DNA of 59,749 nt, from positions 1 to 59,749 of the forward strand of contig JAPPNN010000037.1 in NCBI GenBank assembly GCA_028873815.1, read 5' to 3'. Both the position numbers and the translations under genes were made by a program. The stretch is from Gemmatimonadota bacterium. GTDB taxonomy: Bacteria; Gemmatimonadota; Gemmatimonadetes; Longimicrobiales; Gaopeijiaceae. A model generated the notes under the pieces. That model worked only from the letters and a program-made list of their open reading frames with translations. It searched no databases and had not been told where the DNA came from. Of this stretch, positions 28,760-36,719 are shown in pieces (the first letter of the stretch is position 1; every line of letters begins with the position of its first letter).

Positions 28760-30748
28760 ATGAAGACACGCAGCACCATCCGGCCCACCATCCTGATCCT
28801 GGCGCTAGCGACGCTCGCCACCACGCAGGCCGCCGCTCAGGAGGTCGCGCGGGTCGAGGTCAGCCCCGCCACGCTCTCCCTTGAGGTCGGCGAGACGGCC
28901 ACCGTCTCCGCCACCGCCTACGACGCCGCCGGCAACGTCGTCGACATCCCCTTCCTCTACTTCTCGCGCGACGGGCGGGGCAGTCTGGCCGTCAACCGCG
29001 CGACCGGCGAGATCGAGGCCCACAAGGGCGGCGAGTACACGATCCTGGCCCGTGCGCTGGGCCCCGGCCGGATCAGCGGCACCATGAACGTCACCGTCGC
29101 ATTCCCCCCGCTGGACCGGATCGAGATCTCCGAGGACGGCGGGCGCTACTACGTGGGCGTCACGCTGCGCCACAAGGCCGCCGTCATCGACCAGGCCGAC
29201 GACACGCGCGATGTGCCGGTCGCCTGGAGCACCTCGGACGAGACCGTCGCCACCGTCGACCGTTTCGGCGTCTTCAGCGCCCACGCACCCGGCGAGGTGA
29301 CGCTTTCGGCCACCGCGGAGGGCGTTGTGGGCGAGACCCGCTATGAAGTGGCCGACAACCCGGTCACTTCGATGGCCGTCGAGGCCAGCCAGACCCGCGG
29401 CAGGACCGGCGACGTCATCCATTTCAGCGCCACACCGACCGGCACCGGCGGCACCATCGATGACATCCCGGTCACCTTCGGGCTGATCGCCGACCCCGAC
29501 GTGGTCGCCACCGCCGACTTCCCGCCCGCCGAGGTTGACGGCATGGGCCGCTTCGTCGCCTACAAGCCGGGCATCTACACCGTCACGGCGAGCGTCCCGG
29601 GCCAGACCGCGCACGCCACGGTCGAGATCCTGCCCCGGCACGTCGCCGAAGAAGTGCAGCTGGTCGGCCACGCGCCGGTCCGCAATGTGTCCACGTCCGA
29701 TCTCTGGGTTTGGGAGGGCGTCGATGGCCGCGACTACGCGATCACCGGCACGCACAGCGGCCATGGCAGCACGTACTGGTGGGACGTAACCGACCCCGCG
29801 AGCCCGGTGCTGACCGATTCGCTCATCGTCGACGCCCGCACGACCAACGACGTCAAGGTCTCGGAAGACGGCGAACTCTGCGTGATCTCGCGCGAGGGGG
29901 CGTCCAACCGGCGCAACGGGATCGTCATCGTGGACTGCACCGACCCCCGCAACATCGAGATCATCTCCACCTACGACGACGAGCTCACCGGGGGCGTGCA
30001 CAACCTCTTCATCCATGACGACCACGTGTACGCGGTGAACAACGGGATCCGCTTCGACGTGATCAACATCGAGGACCCGGCGAACCCGCATCGCGTGGGC
30101 CGCTTCGAACTCGACACGCCCGGGCACGCCATTCACGACATCTGGATCGTCGACGGCATCGCCTACACGTCCAACTGGAACGACGGCGTCGCGGTGATCG
30201 ACGTCGGCGGGGGCGACCGGGGCGGCAGCCCGTCGAACCCGGTCGAGATCGCGCGCTTCCGGGACATCGGGGGCGCCACCCACGCGGCATTCCCGTACCG
30301 GAGCCCGACCGGCAAGTTCTACATCTTCATGGGCGACGAGATCGGGGCGCCCGCGTTCGACGGCCAGGAGGCCGACCGTACGCCGCAGTTCATGGCCGGC
30401 TACATCCACGTGGTCGACTTCACCGACCCGGAGAATCCGGAAGAGGTGGCCCGCTACGAAATCCCGGAGGCGGGTTCACACAACATGTGGATCGACGACG
30501 ATCGGCTGTATGCGGCGTTTTACCAGGGCGGCCTGCGCGTGCTCGACATCTCGGGCGAACTGAAGGGCAACCTGTACCACCAGGGCCGCGAGATCGCCGT
30601 GTACAAGTCATACGATCCCGACGGCGTGGTGGCCAACGCGCCCTTCACCTGGGGACCGCAGATCCACAAGGGCAACCTGTTCTTCGCGGAGTACTTCTCG
30701 GGCATGTGGGCGGTGAAGCTGCAGCCGCGGCGGACGCTGATTCCGTGA
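28760..30748 (+). CDS. Secreted Big2-like and LVIVD-repeat protein
   Basis: A protein of 662 residues with a signal peptide cleaved near AAAQE. Residues about 27-110, 115-200 and 203-290 are Ig-like Big2-type modules (SPATLSLEVGETATVSATAY; VAWSTSDETVATVDRFGVFS). Residues about 300-660 are LVIVD-type propeller repeats, each pairing 'DVTDPASPVL', 'NIEDPANPHRVGRFE' or 'DFTDPENPEEVARYE' with a following strand. The protein is probably an extracytoplasmic binding or scaffold protein. It is first in a three-gene operon with coupled starts (GTGA, then ATGA). Downstream are another propeller protein and a polysaccharide deacetylase, so a cell-surface polysaccharide role is possible but unproven. Confidence 0.83.
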   Translation: MKTRSTIRPTILILALATLATTQAAAQEVARVEVSPATLSLEVGETATVSATAYDAAGNVVDIPFLYFSRDGRGSLAVNRATGEIEAHKGGEYTILARALGPGRISGTMNVTVAFPPLDRIEISEDGGRYYVGVTLRHKAAVIDQADDTRDVPVAWSTSDETVATVDRFGVFSAHAPGEVTLSATAEGVVGETRYEVADNPVTSMAVEASQTRGRTGDVIHFSATPTGTGGTIDDIPVTFGLIADPDVVATADFPPAEVDGMGRFVAYKPGIYTVTASVPGQTAHATVEILPRHVAEEVQLVGHAPVRNVSTSDLWVWEGVDGRDYAITGTHSGHGSTYWWDVTDPASPVLTDSLIVDARTTNDVKVSEDGELCVISREGASNRRNGIVIVDCTDPRNIEIISTYDDELTGGVHNLFIHDDHVYAVNNGIRFDVINIEDPANPHRVGRFELDTPGHAIHDIWIVDGIAYTSNWNDGVAVIDVGGGDRGGSPSNPVEIARFRDIGGATHAAFPYRSPTGKFYIFMGDEIGAPAFDGQEADRTPQFMAGYIHVVDFTDPENPEEVARYEIPEAGSHNMWIDDDRLYAAFYQGGLRVLDISGELKGNLYHQGREIAVYKSYDPDGVVANAPFTWGPQIHKGNLFFAEYFSGMWAVKLQPRRTLIP

Positions 30749-31872
30749 CCAGGAGGGCCGGCCCTTCGGCCGCGCTGGTACTGGCCAGGGCCGCACTGGC
30801 TGCAGTGGCGCTGACGGCGGTCACGTCGCCCGCCCAGGTACGGGCCCAGTCCTATTGGGTCTACGTCGCCGCCGAATCCGAGGACGAGGTCTCGCTGCTC
30901 CGCTACGACGCGGGCGGCGACCTCGTCGTCGAGAAGACCATCACCACCGGATGGCTCGCGGCCGAGATCGAGGCGCCGCACGGCCTCGCCATGGACCCGG
31001 CGGGCGAGTACTGGTACCTCACGCTGGGACACGGCTTCCCCAACGGCCGCCTCGTCAAGTACGAGACGGTATCCGACACCATCGTGGGCGTCGCCGACCT
31101 CGGCCTCTTCCCAGCCACGATCGCCATCCCGCCGCACGGCGCGCTGGCCCTCGCGGTCAACGCGAACTTCCACGGCGACCACGTCCCCTCGACCGTCACC
31201 ATCGTCGACCTCGAGACCATGTTCCCCATCGCCGACGTGGTCACGTGCACGATGCCGCACGGCTCGCGCTTCAACGCCGACGGCTCGAAACACTACTCGG
31301 CGTGCATGATGGACAACCAGCTCGTCGAGATCGACGGCGCCACCCTCGACGTGACCCGGCGCCTCGACCTCATCGCCAACGAGCCCGCACACGCCCCGAT
31401 GGAGGGGCATATGGCCATGGCGCCGCCCGGCGAGGATTGCTCCCCTACCTGGACCACCCCCCATCCGGACGGCACGCGCGTCTTCGTCCCCTGCAACAAG
31501 GGCGACGCCATTCTCGAGATCGATCTCGCAACCTGGCGTGTCACCCGCCGTATCAACGCCGCGGGCGCGCCCTACAACCTCGACCTCACGCCCGACGGCT
31601 CGAAGCTCCTGGCCACGCTCAAGGGAAGCGCCAAGCTGGCAATCTGGGATGTCGATTCGGGCGAACTGCTTCACCTCATCGACTCGGAGATGCGCGTCAC
31701 CCACGGCGTCGTCGCCACCCCCGACGGCCGTTACGCCATCGTGTCCGTCGAGGGAATCGGCGGCGATCCGGGCACCGTGGAAGTCATCGACATCGCTTCG
31801 GGTGCGCGCGTCGCGTCCGCAGAGATCGGCAAACAGGCCGGAGGAATCGCACTATGGAGGATGGAAGGATGA
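30745..31872 (+). CDS. Secreted YncE-like beta-propeller protein
   Basis: A protein of 375 residues from a GTG overlapping the upstream stop (GTGA). The signal peptide (ALAAVALTAVTSPAQVRAQ) is followed by a seven-bladed propeller of YncE/40-residue YVTN type: WVYVAAESEDEVSLLRYD, TVTIVDLETMFPIADV, NQLVEIDGATLDVTRRLDL, GDAILEIDLATWRVTRRI, AKLAIWDVDSGELLHLID and GTVEVIDIASGARVASAEI. The conserved His residues (APHGLA, MPHGSRF, THGVVA) recur at blade starts. No catalytic motif is evident. It is coupled on both sides within the operon. Confidence 0.83.
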   Translation: MTRRAGPSAALVLARAALAAVALTAVTSPAQVRAQSYWVYVAAESEDEVSLLRYDAGGDLVVEKTITTGWLAAEIEAPHGLAMDPAGEYWYLTLGHGFPNGRLVKYETVSDTIVGVADLGLFPATIAIPPHGALALAVNANFHGDHVPSTVTIVDLETMFPIADVVTCTMPHGSRFNADGSKHYSACMMDNQLVEIDGATLDVTRRLDLIANEPAHAPMEGHMAMAPPGEDCSPTWTTPHPDGTRVFVPCNKGDAILEIDLATWRVTRRINAAGAPYNLDLTPDGSKLLATLKGSAKLAIWDVDSGELLHLIDSEMRVTHGVVATPDGRYAIVSVEGIGGDPGTVEVIDIASGARVASAEIGKQAGGIALWRMEG

Positions 31873-32828
31873 ACAAGCGCGGCGTTCTGCTCGGGGCGAC
31901 CCTGACCATGTGGGCCTGCCAGGCGGCTCCCCCGGAGAGTGCGGAGAACGAACCCGGCTGGCGCTGGTCCGATGAGCGGGTCATGGAGACCGTAAACGCG
32001 GTGCGGGCGGGCCGCAGCCTCCAGCCCGACACCTGGCCCGGCGGCGCGCGCGTCGCCGTCCTGCTCTCCTTCGACGTCGACAACGAAACCGTCCTCGGCC
32101 TGCGCTACGGCGACGCCACGGTCGGCTCCCTGTCACAGGGACAGTACGGCGCCCGGGTAGCTCTTCCGCGCGTGGTCGACCTGCTCGACCACGAGGGCAT
32201 CCCGGCGTCGTTCTTCATCCCCGCCGTCAGTCTTATCCTCAATCCCCACCAGATCGACGTGATCCAGGCGGCCGGCCACCACGAGTTCGCGATCCACGGC
32301 TGGATCCATGAGCTCAACTCCAGCCTCGACGCCGAAACCGAGCGCGCCCTCCTGGAGCGAGCGGTCGACTACATGACCGAGGTCACCGGCACCCGCCCGC
32401 TGGGGTACCGTGCCCCGTCCTGGAACTTCAGCCCCAACACCCTGGACATCATCCGGGACATGGGCTTCTTCTACGATTCGTCGCTCATGGCGGACGACCG
32501 CCCTTACGAGATCAACGCGCACGGCGAACTCACCGGCATGGTCGAGCTGCCCGTCGAGTGGATCATGGACGACGCGCCGGTCTTCAATCCGCGCGGTGCC
32601 AGCTACTCGCACCCGCGTCACGTCCTGGAGGTCTGGAAGGACGACTTCGACGGCGCCTACGAAGAAGGCACCATGTTTTTGCTGACGATGCACCCGCACG
32701 TCGTCGGGCATCGGTCGCGGATCGTGGTGCTGGAGGAGCTGATCGAGTACATCAAGGGTCACGAAGGCGTGTGGTTCGCGACGCATCTGGAGGCCGCGCA
32801 GTATGTTGCCGAGCAGGCGGGGCTGTAG
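31869..32828 (+). CDS. Secreted polysaccharide deacetylase (NodB/CE4 family)
   Basis: A protein of 319 residues. The ATG overlaps the previous stop (ATGA) and is preceded by GGAAGGAT. The N-terminal lipoprotein-like signal ends TMWACQAAP. The NodB homology domain shows motif 1 SFDVDNET (catalytic base Asp and metal Asp), motif 2 HGWIHE (two metal His), motif 3 RAPSWNFSPNTLDII, and a late TMHPHVVGH segment carrying the catalytic-acid His. CE4 enzymes remove N-acetyl groups from peptidoglycan, chitin or exopolysaccharide. The best fit is cell-wall or exopolysaccharide modification; the polymer cannot be told from sequence. Confidence 0.88.
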   Translation: MNKRGVLLGATLTMWACQAAPPESAENEPGWRWSDERVMETVNAVRAGRSLQPDTWPGGARVAVLLSFDVDNETVLGLRYGDATVGSLSQGQYGARVALPRVVDLLDHEGIPASFFIPAVSLILNPHQIDVIQAAGHHEFAIHGWIHELNSSLDAETERALLERAVDYMTEVTGTRPLGYRAPSWNFSPNTLDIIRDMGFFYDSSLMADDRPYEINAHGELTGMVELPVEWIMDDAPVFNPRGASYSHPRHVLEVWKDDFDGAYEEGTMFLLTMHPHVVGHRSRIVVLEELIEYIKGHEGVWFATHLEAAQYVAEQAGL

Positions 32829-32862
32829 GGGGTGAGCGGGCGCTGTCGTCACGGGACTACCG

Positions 32863-32894
32863 CTGATTGCTAGCACTGATTGCTAGCATTACAT
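32863..32894 (+). promoter_or_regulatory. FitAB operator and promoter: perfect 13-bp tandem repeat with two palindromes
   Basis: CTGATTGCTAGCA occurs twice in immediate succession (32863-32875 and 32876-32888). Each copy contains the palindrome TGCTAGCA. TTGCTA (32867-32872) and TTACAT (32889-32894), 16 bp apart, could be the -35 and -10 elements, so the second palindrome would sit inside the promoter spacer. Binding by FitA-FitB is inferred from position. Confidence 0.55.
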
Positions 32895-32952
32895 TGTCCA
32901 AGCACCGGATTCGCCCGGCATACCTGTCTTGAAGCTGGAGGGCGCCGCGTCC

Positions 32953-33204
32953 ATGGGTTCCACGATCACAGTTCGACGTATCCGCCCGGATGACAAGGCC
33001 TGGCTGAGGCGCGAGGCGCACCGGGCCGGTATCTCCATGGAGGAGTTCGTCCGTCGGCTGATCCGCGAAGAACGTGAGAGATCTCCAGGTCGCGTCAAAC
33101 CGTCCGAGGCGTTTCGTCGCCATTTCGGTCCCGAGCATGGCGTCGAACTTCCAGCGACCCGGGGTTACAGCTACAGGGCGGTCCAGTTCCGGGACGGGGA
33201 GTAG
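32953..33204 (+). CDS. fitA: FitA-like ribbon-helix-helix antitoxin
   Basis: An 83-residue protein with an N-terminal RHH domain (ITVRRIRPDDKAWLRREAHR, then AGISMEEFVRRLIREE) and a C-terminal tail with FRRHFGPEHGVELP, the toxin-wrapping motif of FitA. The ATG at 32953 is chosen because the domain starts there; a TTG at 32929 is also in frame. It precedes the PIN gene by five bases. FitA with FitB binds the operon's own inverted repeats; a matching repeated palindrome lies upstream. Confidence 0.85.
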   Translation: MGSTITVRRIRPDDKAWLRREAHRAGISMEEFVRRLIREERERSPGRVKPSEAFRRHFGPEHGVELPATRGYSYRAVQFRDGE

Positions 33205-33209
33205 CGGCG

Positions 33210-33647
33210 GTGTCGTGGCTGCTCGACACGAATGTCGTCTCGGAGATGATGCGACCCCACCCGGAGCCGAGGGTCGCGCGGTTCCTGGACAGCGCCGGTG
33301 GCGGGGGACTTCATGTCAGCGCGATCACGGTATTGGAGATTCTCAACGGCATCCGGAGTCTCGCCCGTGACCCGCGTCGAGACGATCTCGGACGACGATT
33401 CCGCAACATCATGACGCTGATCTTCGAGGATCGTGTGCTCGACTGGACAGCGGCCGATGCCGAGGAGTGTGCTCGCATCATGGAGGACAAGCGACGGCTG
33501 GGAGAGTCCCTGGACAGCCATTTGCCGGACGCGATGCTTGCCGGAACGGCGGCGAACCGCGGGCTGGCGCTCGTCACGCGCAACACGCGCGACTTTCGCA
33601 ACACGGGTATCGCCGTGATCAATCCGTGGGACGATGCGCTCGCTTAA
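33210..33647 (+). CDS. fitB: FitB-like PIN-domain toxin
   Basis: A protein of 145 residues from a GTG start. It has the full PIN signature: LLDTNVVSEMMRP, VSAITVLEILNGIRSL, LPDAMLAGTAANRGLALVTRN (the third Asp) and DFRNTGIAVINPW. This is the FitB/VapC subclass of Mg2+-dependent RNases. The gene overlaps the start of the multicopper oxidase by 14 bases, so transcription of the TA pair may continue into it. Confidence 0.88.
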   Translation: MSWLLDTNVVSEMMRPHPEPRVARFLDSAGGGGLHVSAITVLEILNGIRSLARDPRRDDLGRRFRNIMTLIFEDRVLDWTAADAEECARIMEDKRRLGESLDSHLPDAMLAGTAANRGLALVTRNTRDFRNTGIAVINPWDDALA

Positions 33648-35970
33648 CGGGAGACGTGCGGCGGCAATCGCGGTCGGCGTGGCGACCGCGGCGGTGGCGG
33701 TCAGTGTTGTCGGCTCGGGCGTAAACGCTCAAGAACCGACCGCTGCCTACGCCGTCAGCTCACCCTGCGACGATACCCCCTCGCCCGCCGGCGCCACGCT
33801 CGCACCCAGCCGCGATCTCTACTGCGTCTTCCTCACCGCGCGGCCCGGCCTCGAGGGCATGTCGGGGCGCCTCGAACTGCGGACGCCGCATTCGCCCTTC
33901 GGCGTAGCCGTCAACGCCGCCGGCAACCACCTGTACGAAGGCATCCTCACGCTCGACGGCCTCCCCGACCCCGCCACCCTCGGCGACTACGACCACATCG
34001 TCGCGTGGCTGGCCACCCCGCTCTTCGACACGGTCGTCAACCTCGGGCCCGTCTCGAACGGCACGCGGAGCATCGGCGAGGTCAGCCTCAACAAGTTCAT
34101 GATCCTGGTGACGGCGGAGCCGCGCCCCGACGCTCCCGAGTGGGAGGGGCGACTGCTCCTGCGCGCGACCTCGCCCAGTGCGCGCATGTCTCCGCCCGAC
34201 CTGCAGGAGTACATCATCGGGGCGGGGGCGGGCGGAGGCGGCGCCGGAATGGCGGGCATGGCCATGGCGGATTCGGCTGCGGACCGCGGGGCCATGGCGG
34301 GTCACGGCCATGCCGGAATGGGCGCGGCCGACGGTCCCTGGCCCCGCCCCTCCATGATGCCGGGCCTCACGATGTTTCCCGCGCTCATGGAGCTGGATCC
34401 GCCGACCGCCGCCCCCTTCCTTCCCGGGGCCGGCATCGATCCCGCCAGCCTGCCCCTGGCACGGCCCCGCGACGTGATCCGCCTCGGCGACGGCGACGAG
34501 ATCGATCTGGAGGCGGGACTGGTGCGGCGCCGCATCCGCAGCCGCGACTACGTCATGTACGGCTTCAACGGGCAGTACCCGGGGCCCTTGCTCCACGTGC
34601 CCGAAGCGGCAACGATCACCGTCAACTTCACCAACTCGATCGCCTGGCCGACGACGATCCACTGGCACGGGCTGCGCCTCGACAACGCGTCCGACGGCGT
34701 TCCCGGCGTCACCCAGGAACCGGTCGAGCCCGGCGAGACCTTCCGCTACGAGATCCACTTCGCCGACCCCGGTCTCTACTGGTACCATCCCCATCACCGC
34801 GAGGACGTTCTGAAGGACCTCGGCCTCTACGGCAACATGCTGGTGGAGCCAAGCGCACCCGACTACTTCGGGCCCGTGGACCGGGAAGAGTTCCTTATGG
34901 TGGACGACTTCCTCATGACCGGGGACGACCCCCTGCCCTTCGGCCTCGAGCGCTCCACGCACGCGTTCATGGGGCGCTTCGGCAACCTGTTGCTCACCAA
35001 CGGCGAGCCCGACTACGAGCTGGAGGCCACCGCGGGCGAGGTGATCCGCCTGTACCTGACCAACGTGTCGAACACGCGCACGTTCAACCTGTCGTTCAAT
35101 CGGGAGGGGGAAGACGGCGGCCAGTCACCCCCCGCCCGCATCAAGGTGGTCGGGACCGACATCGGCGCCTTCGAGCGCGAGGAATGGGTCGAGAGCATCG
35201 TGCTGAGCCCCGCCGAGCGCTACATCGTGCATGTGCGCTTCGAGGAGCCGGGCGACTACGCGCTGGTCAACCGCGTGCAGGGGATCGACCACCTGGCGGG
35301 CGCGTTCTTCCAGGAGACGGACAGGCTGGGAACGGTGCGGGTGGCCACCTCACCGGATCCCGGGCCCTTACCGGCGTCGCCCGCGTTCGACACGTTGCGC
35401 ACCAACCTCCCCGCCGCGCGCGAGATCGCGCTGCTGCGCGAGCACTTCGACGACCCCATCGACCACGAACTCACCTTCACCCTGGAGGCCACGGGCATCC
35501 CCTTCGTCGTGGATCGGCTGATGCGCTTCGATTCCGCCTACTTCCACCCGGTGGAGTGGAGCGGGACGATGCCGATGATGAACTGGAACTCGTCGTCCGC
35601 CGAGGTGCGCTGGATCGTGCGGGAGCCCTCGACCGGCCGCGAGAACATGGACATCGCATGGCGGTTCCAGGTCGGGGATGTCGTCAAGATCCGCCTGCAC
35701 AACGAGCGGCGCTCCTTCCACGCCATGCAGCACCCGTTCCACATCCACGGCCAGCGCTTTCTGGTGCTCAGCCGCAACGGGGTTCCCAACGAGAACCTCG
35801 CCTGGAAGGACACCGTGCTGCTGCCCACGGGAACCACAACCGACGTCCTGCTGGAGATCACCAACCCCGGCAGCTGGATGGCGCACTGCCACATCTCCGA
35901 GCACCTGGAGGCCGGGATGCGGATGCTCTTCGAGGTGACCGATCCGGGGGCGCGCGAGGGAGGCGGTTAG
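33634..35970 (+). CDS. Exported multicopper oxidase with long Met/His-containing N-terminal extension
   Basis: A protein of 778 residues with a signal peptide cleaved near VNAQE. Residues about 35-190 form an extra N-terminal domain. It is followed by a Gly/Met/His-rich segment (about 195-250, with GMAGMAMAD and GHGHAGMG). The three cupredoxin domains then carry all four copper-binding motifs: HWHGLRL, WYHPHHRED, HPFHIHGQRF and HCHISEHLEAGM. The enzyme should oxidise metals (Cu+, Fe2+, Mn2+) or phenols with O2 reduced to water. The Met/His-rich linker favours a role in copper handling, as in CopA/CueO relatives; this is inferred. It converges with the PIN gene, sharing TTAG. Confidence 0.9.
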   Translation: MRSLNGRRAAAIAVGVATAAVAVSVVGSGVNAQEPTAAYAVSSPCDDTPSPAGATLAPSRDLYCVFLTARPGLEGMSGRLELRTPHSPFGVAVNAAGNHLYEGILTLDGLPDPATLGDYDHIVAWLATPLFDTVVNLGPVSNGTRSIGEVSLNKFMILVTAEPRPDAPEWEGRLLLRATSPSARMSPPDLQEYIIGAGAGGGGAGMAGMAMADSAADRGAMAGHGHAGMGAADGPWPRPSMMPGLTMFPALMELDPPTAAPFLPGAGIDPASLPLARPRDVIRLGDGDEIDLEAGLVRRRIRSRDYVMYGFNGQYPGPLLHVPEAATITVNFTNSIAWPTTIHWHGLRLDNASDGVPGVTQEPVEPGETFRYEIHFADPGLYWYHPHHREDVLKDLGLYGNMLVEPSAPDYFGPVDREEFLMVDDFLMTGDDPLPFGLERSTHAFMGRFGNLLLTNGEPDYELEATAGEVIRLYLTNVSNTRTFNLSFNREGEDGGQSPPARIKVVGTDIGAFEREEWVESIVLSPAERYIVHVRFEEPGDYALVNRVQGIDHLAGAFFQETDRLGTVRVATSPDPGPLPASPAFDTLRTNLPAAREIALLREHFDDPIDHELTFTLEATGIPFVVDRLMRFDSAYFHPVEWSGTMPMMNWNSSSAEVRWIVREPSTGRENMDIAWRFQVGDVVKIRLHNERRSFHAMQHPFHIHGQRFLVLSRNGVPNENLAWKDTVLLPTGTTTDVLLEITNPGSWMAHCHISEHLEAGMRMLFEVTDPGAREGGG

Positions 35971-36356
35971 CGCCGGGCCTCCCAGGCCGCAGCCAAGCCG
36001 CGGTCGAAGGTCATCAGGTCGCGCGGTTTGTGGCGGATACAACAGGCCAGGTGCACGAGGTCGCGGGCTTCGAGGCCGGGATAGCGATCGGCGAGGCCGC
36101 GGGCCAGTTCGAGGTCGACCCGCTCGACGGGCCAGACCTCCGACACGCTGCCATCGACGAGTGCGAAGGCCGCCGAGGCCGTGCCCCTTCTGCCCAGCTT
36201 GACGTATCGGTGCAGGATCTCCTGGAGAACTTCGACCGAAGTAACCAGCCGGAGGTTTCGGAGTCGCGCATCGCGGAAGAAGCCACGCGCCTGGTCCTGC
36301 AGAGGATGCTCCGCCCCCACGTGGTACATGAAGACGTTCGTGTCGACGAAGATCAA
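35967..36356 (-). CDS. PIN-domain RNase toxin of a second VapBC-type pair
   Basis: A protein of 129 residues. The start is a TTG whose bases overlap the antitoxin stop (TTGA), directly giving the PIN opening IFVDTNVFMYHVG. Further motifs are TSVEVLQEILHRY, LEARDLVHLACC and MTFDRGLAAAW, which supply the remaining acidic residues. All four catalytic acids are present. The rare start codon coupled to the antitoxin stop would keep toxin translation low and tied to antitoxin synthesis. Its stop overlaps that of the convergent multicopper oxidase. Confidence 0.87.
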   Translation of the reverse strand: MIFVDTNVFMYHVGAEHPLQDQARGFFRDARLRNLRLVTSVEVLQEILHRYVKLGRRGTASAAFALVDGSVSEVWPVERVDLELARGLADRYPGLEARDLVHLACCIRHKPRDLMTFDRGLAAAWEARR

Positions 36357-36625
36357 TCGACCTCCAGGTCCGGATATCGCGTCTCCACGAGCATCCGTTT
36401 GACCTCCGTCCAGTCCGGCTCCCGTGCTCCGGGCGGATGCCGTGCATCGCACTCGGCGGTAAACCGCTCCAATTCCTCGACGGTGAACAGGCGGGGACGT
36501 GCCGACGCCAGCTTCGCCTCCGCGGCCTCCCGCATCCAGCGTCCCAGTGATTTCCCCTCGCGCTCGGCCTGGGCCTGATACCGGGCCTTGGCGATTTCCT
36601 TCACGACAAAATGTATGCGTGACAT
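36353..36625 (-). CDS. Ribbon-helix-helix-like antitoxin for the adjacent PIN toxin
   Basis: A 90-residue protein starting MSRIHFVVKEIAKARYQAQA. The N-terminal 45 residues look like a CopG/RHH DNA-binding segment (strand, then two helices with EREGKSLGRWMREAAEAKLA). The C-terminal half (FTVEELERFTAECDARHP, then EVKRMLVETRYPDLEVD) is probably the toxin-binding part. The open frame continues upstream, but the ATG at 36625 fits the domain boundary. The gene is coupled to the toxin and preceded by a repeat-rich promoter region. Confidence 0.78.
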   Translation of the reverse strand: MSRIHFVVKEIAKARYQAQAEREGKSLGRWMREAAEAKLASARPRLFTVEELERFTAECDARHPPGAREPDWTEVKRMLVETRYPDLEVD

Positions 36626-36635
36626 GACCAATCCT

Positions 36636-36691
36636 GTGCAATGAAGTGATGCATGGTGCAACATAGTGGTGCAATTGTGTCGCGGCGTCAA
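36636..36691 (-). promoter_or_regulatory. Promoter/operator region of the second PIN TA pair with three GTGCAA repeats
   Basis: GTGCAA lies at 36636-36641, 36656-36661 and 36669-36674. On the minus strand TTGACG (36686-36691) and CACTAT (36663-36668) are 17 bp apart and could be the -35 and -10 boxes, though the -10 match is weak. The repeats overlap and follow the promoter, as expected for antitoxin autoregulation. Confidence 0.4.
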
Positions 36692-36719
36692 GTTCCCGGG
36701 TGGCAGCGCCGCTTCCGGC

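Noticed and set aside
34005..36578. 857-codon plus-strand open frame overlapping the multicopper oxidase and the PIN pair
   Set aside because: It runs in a different frame through three well-supported genes and has Arg/Ala-rich, low-complexity sequence.
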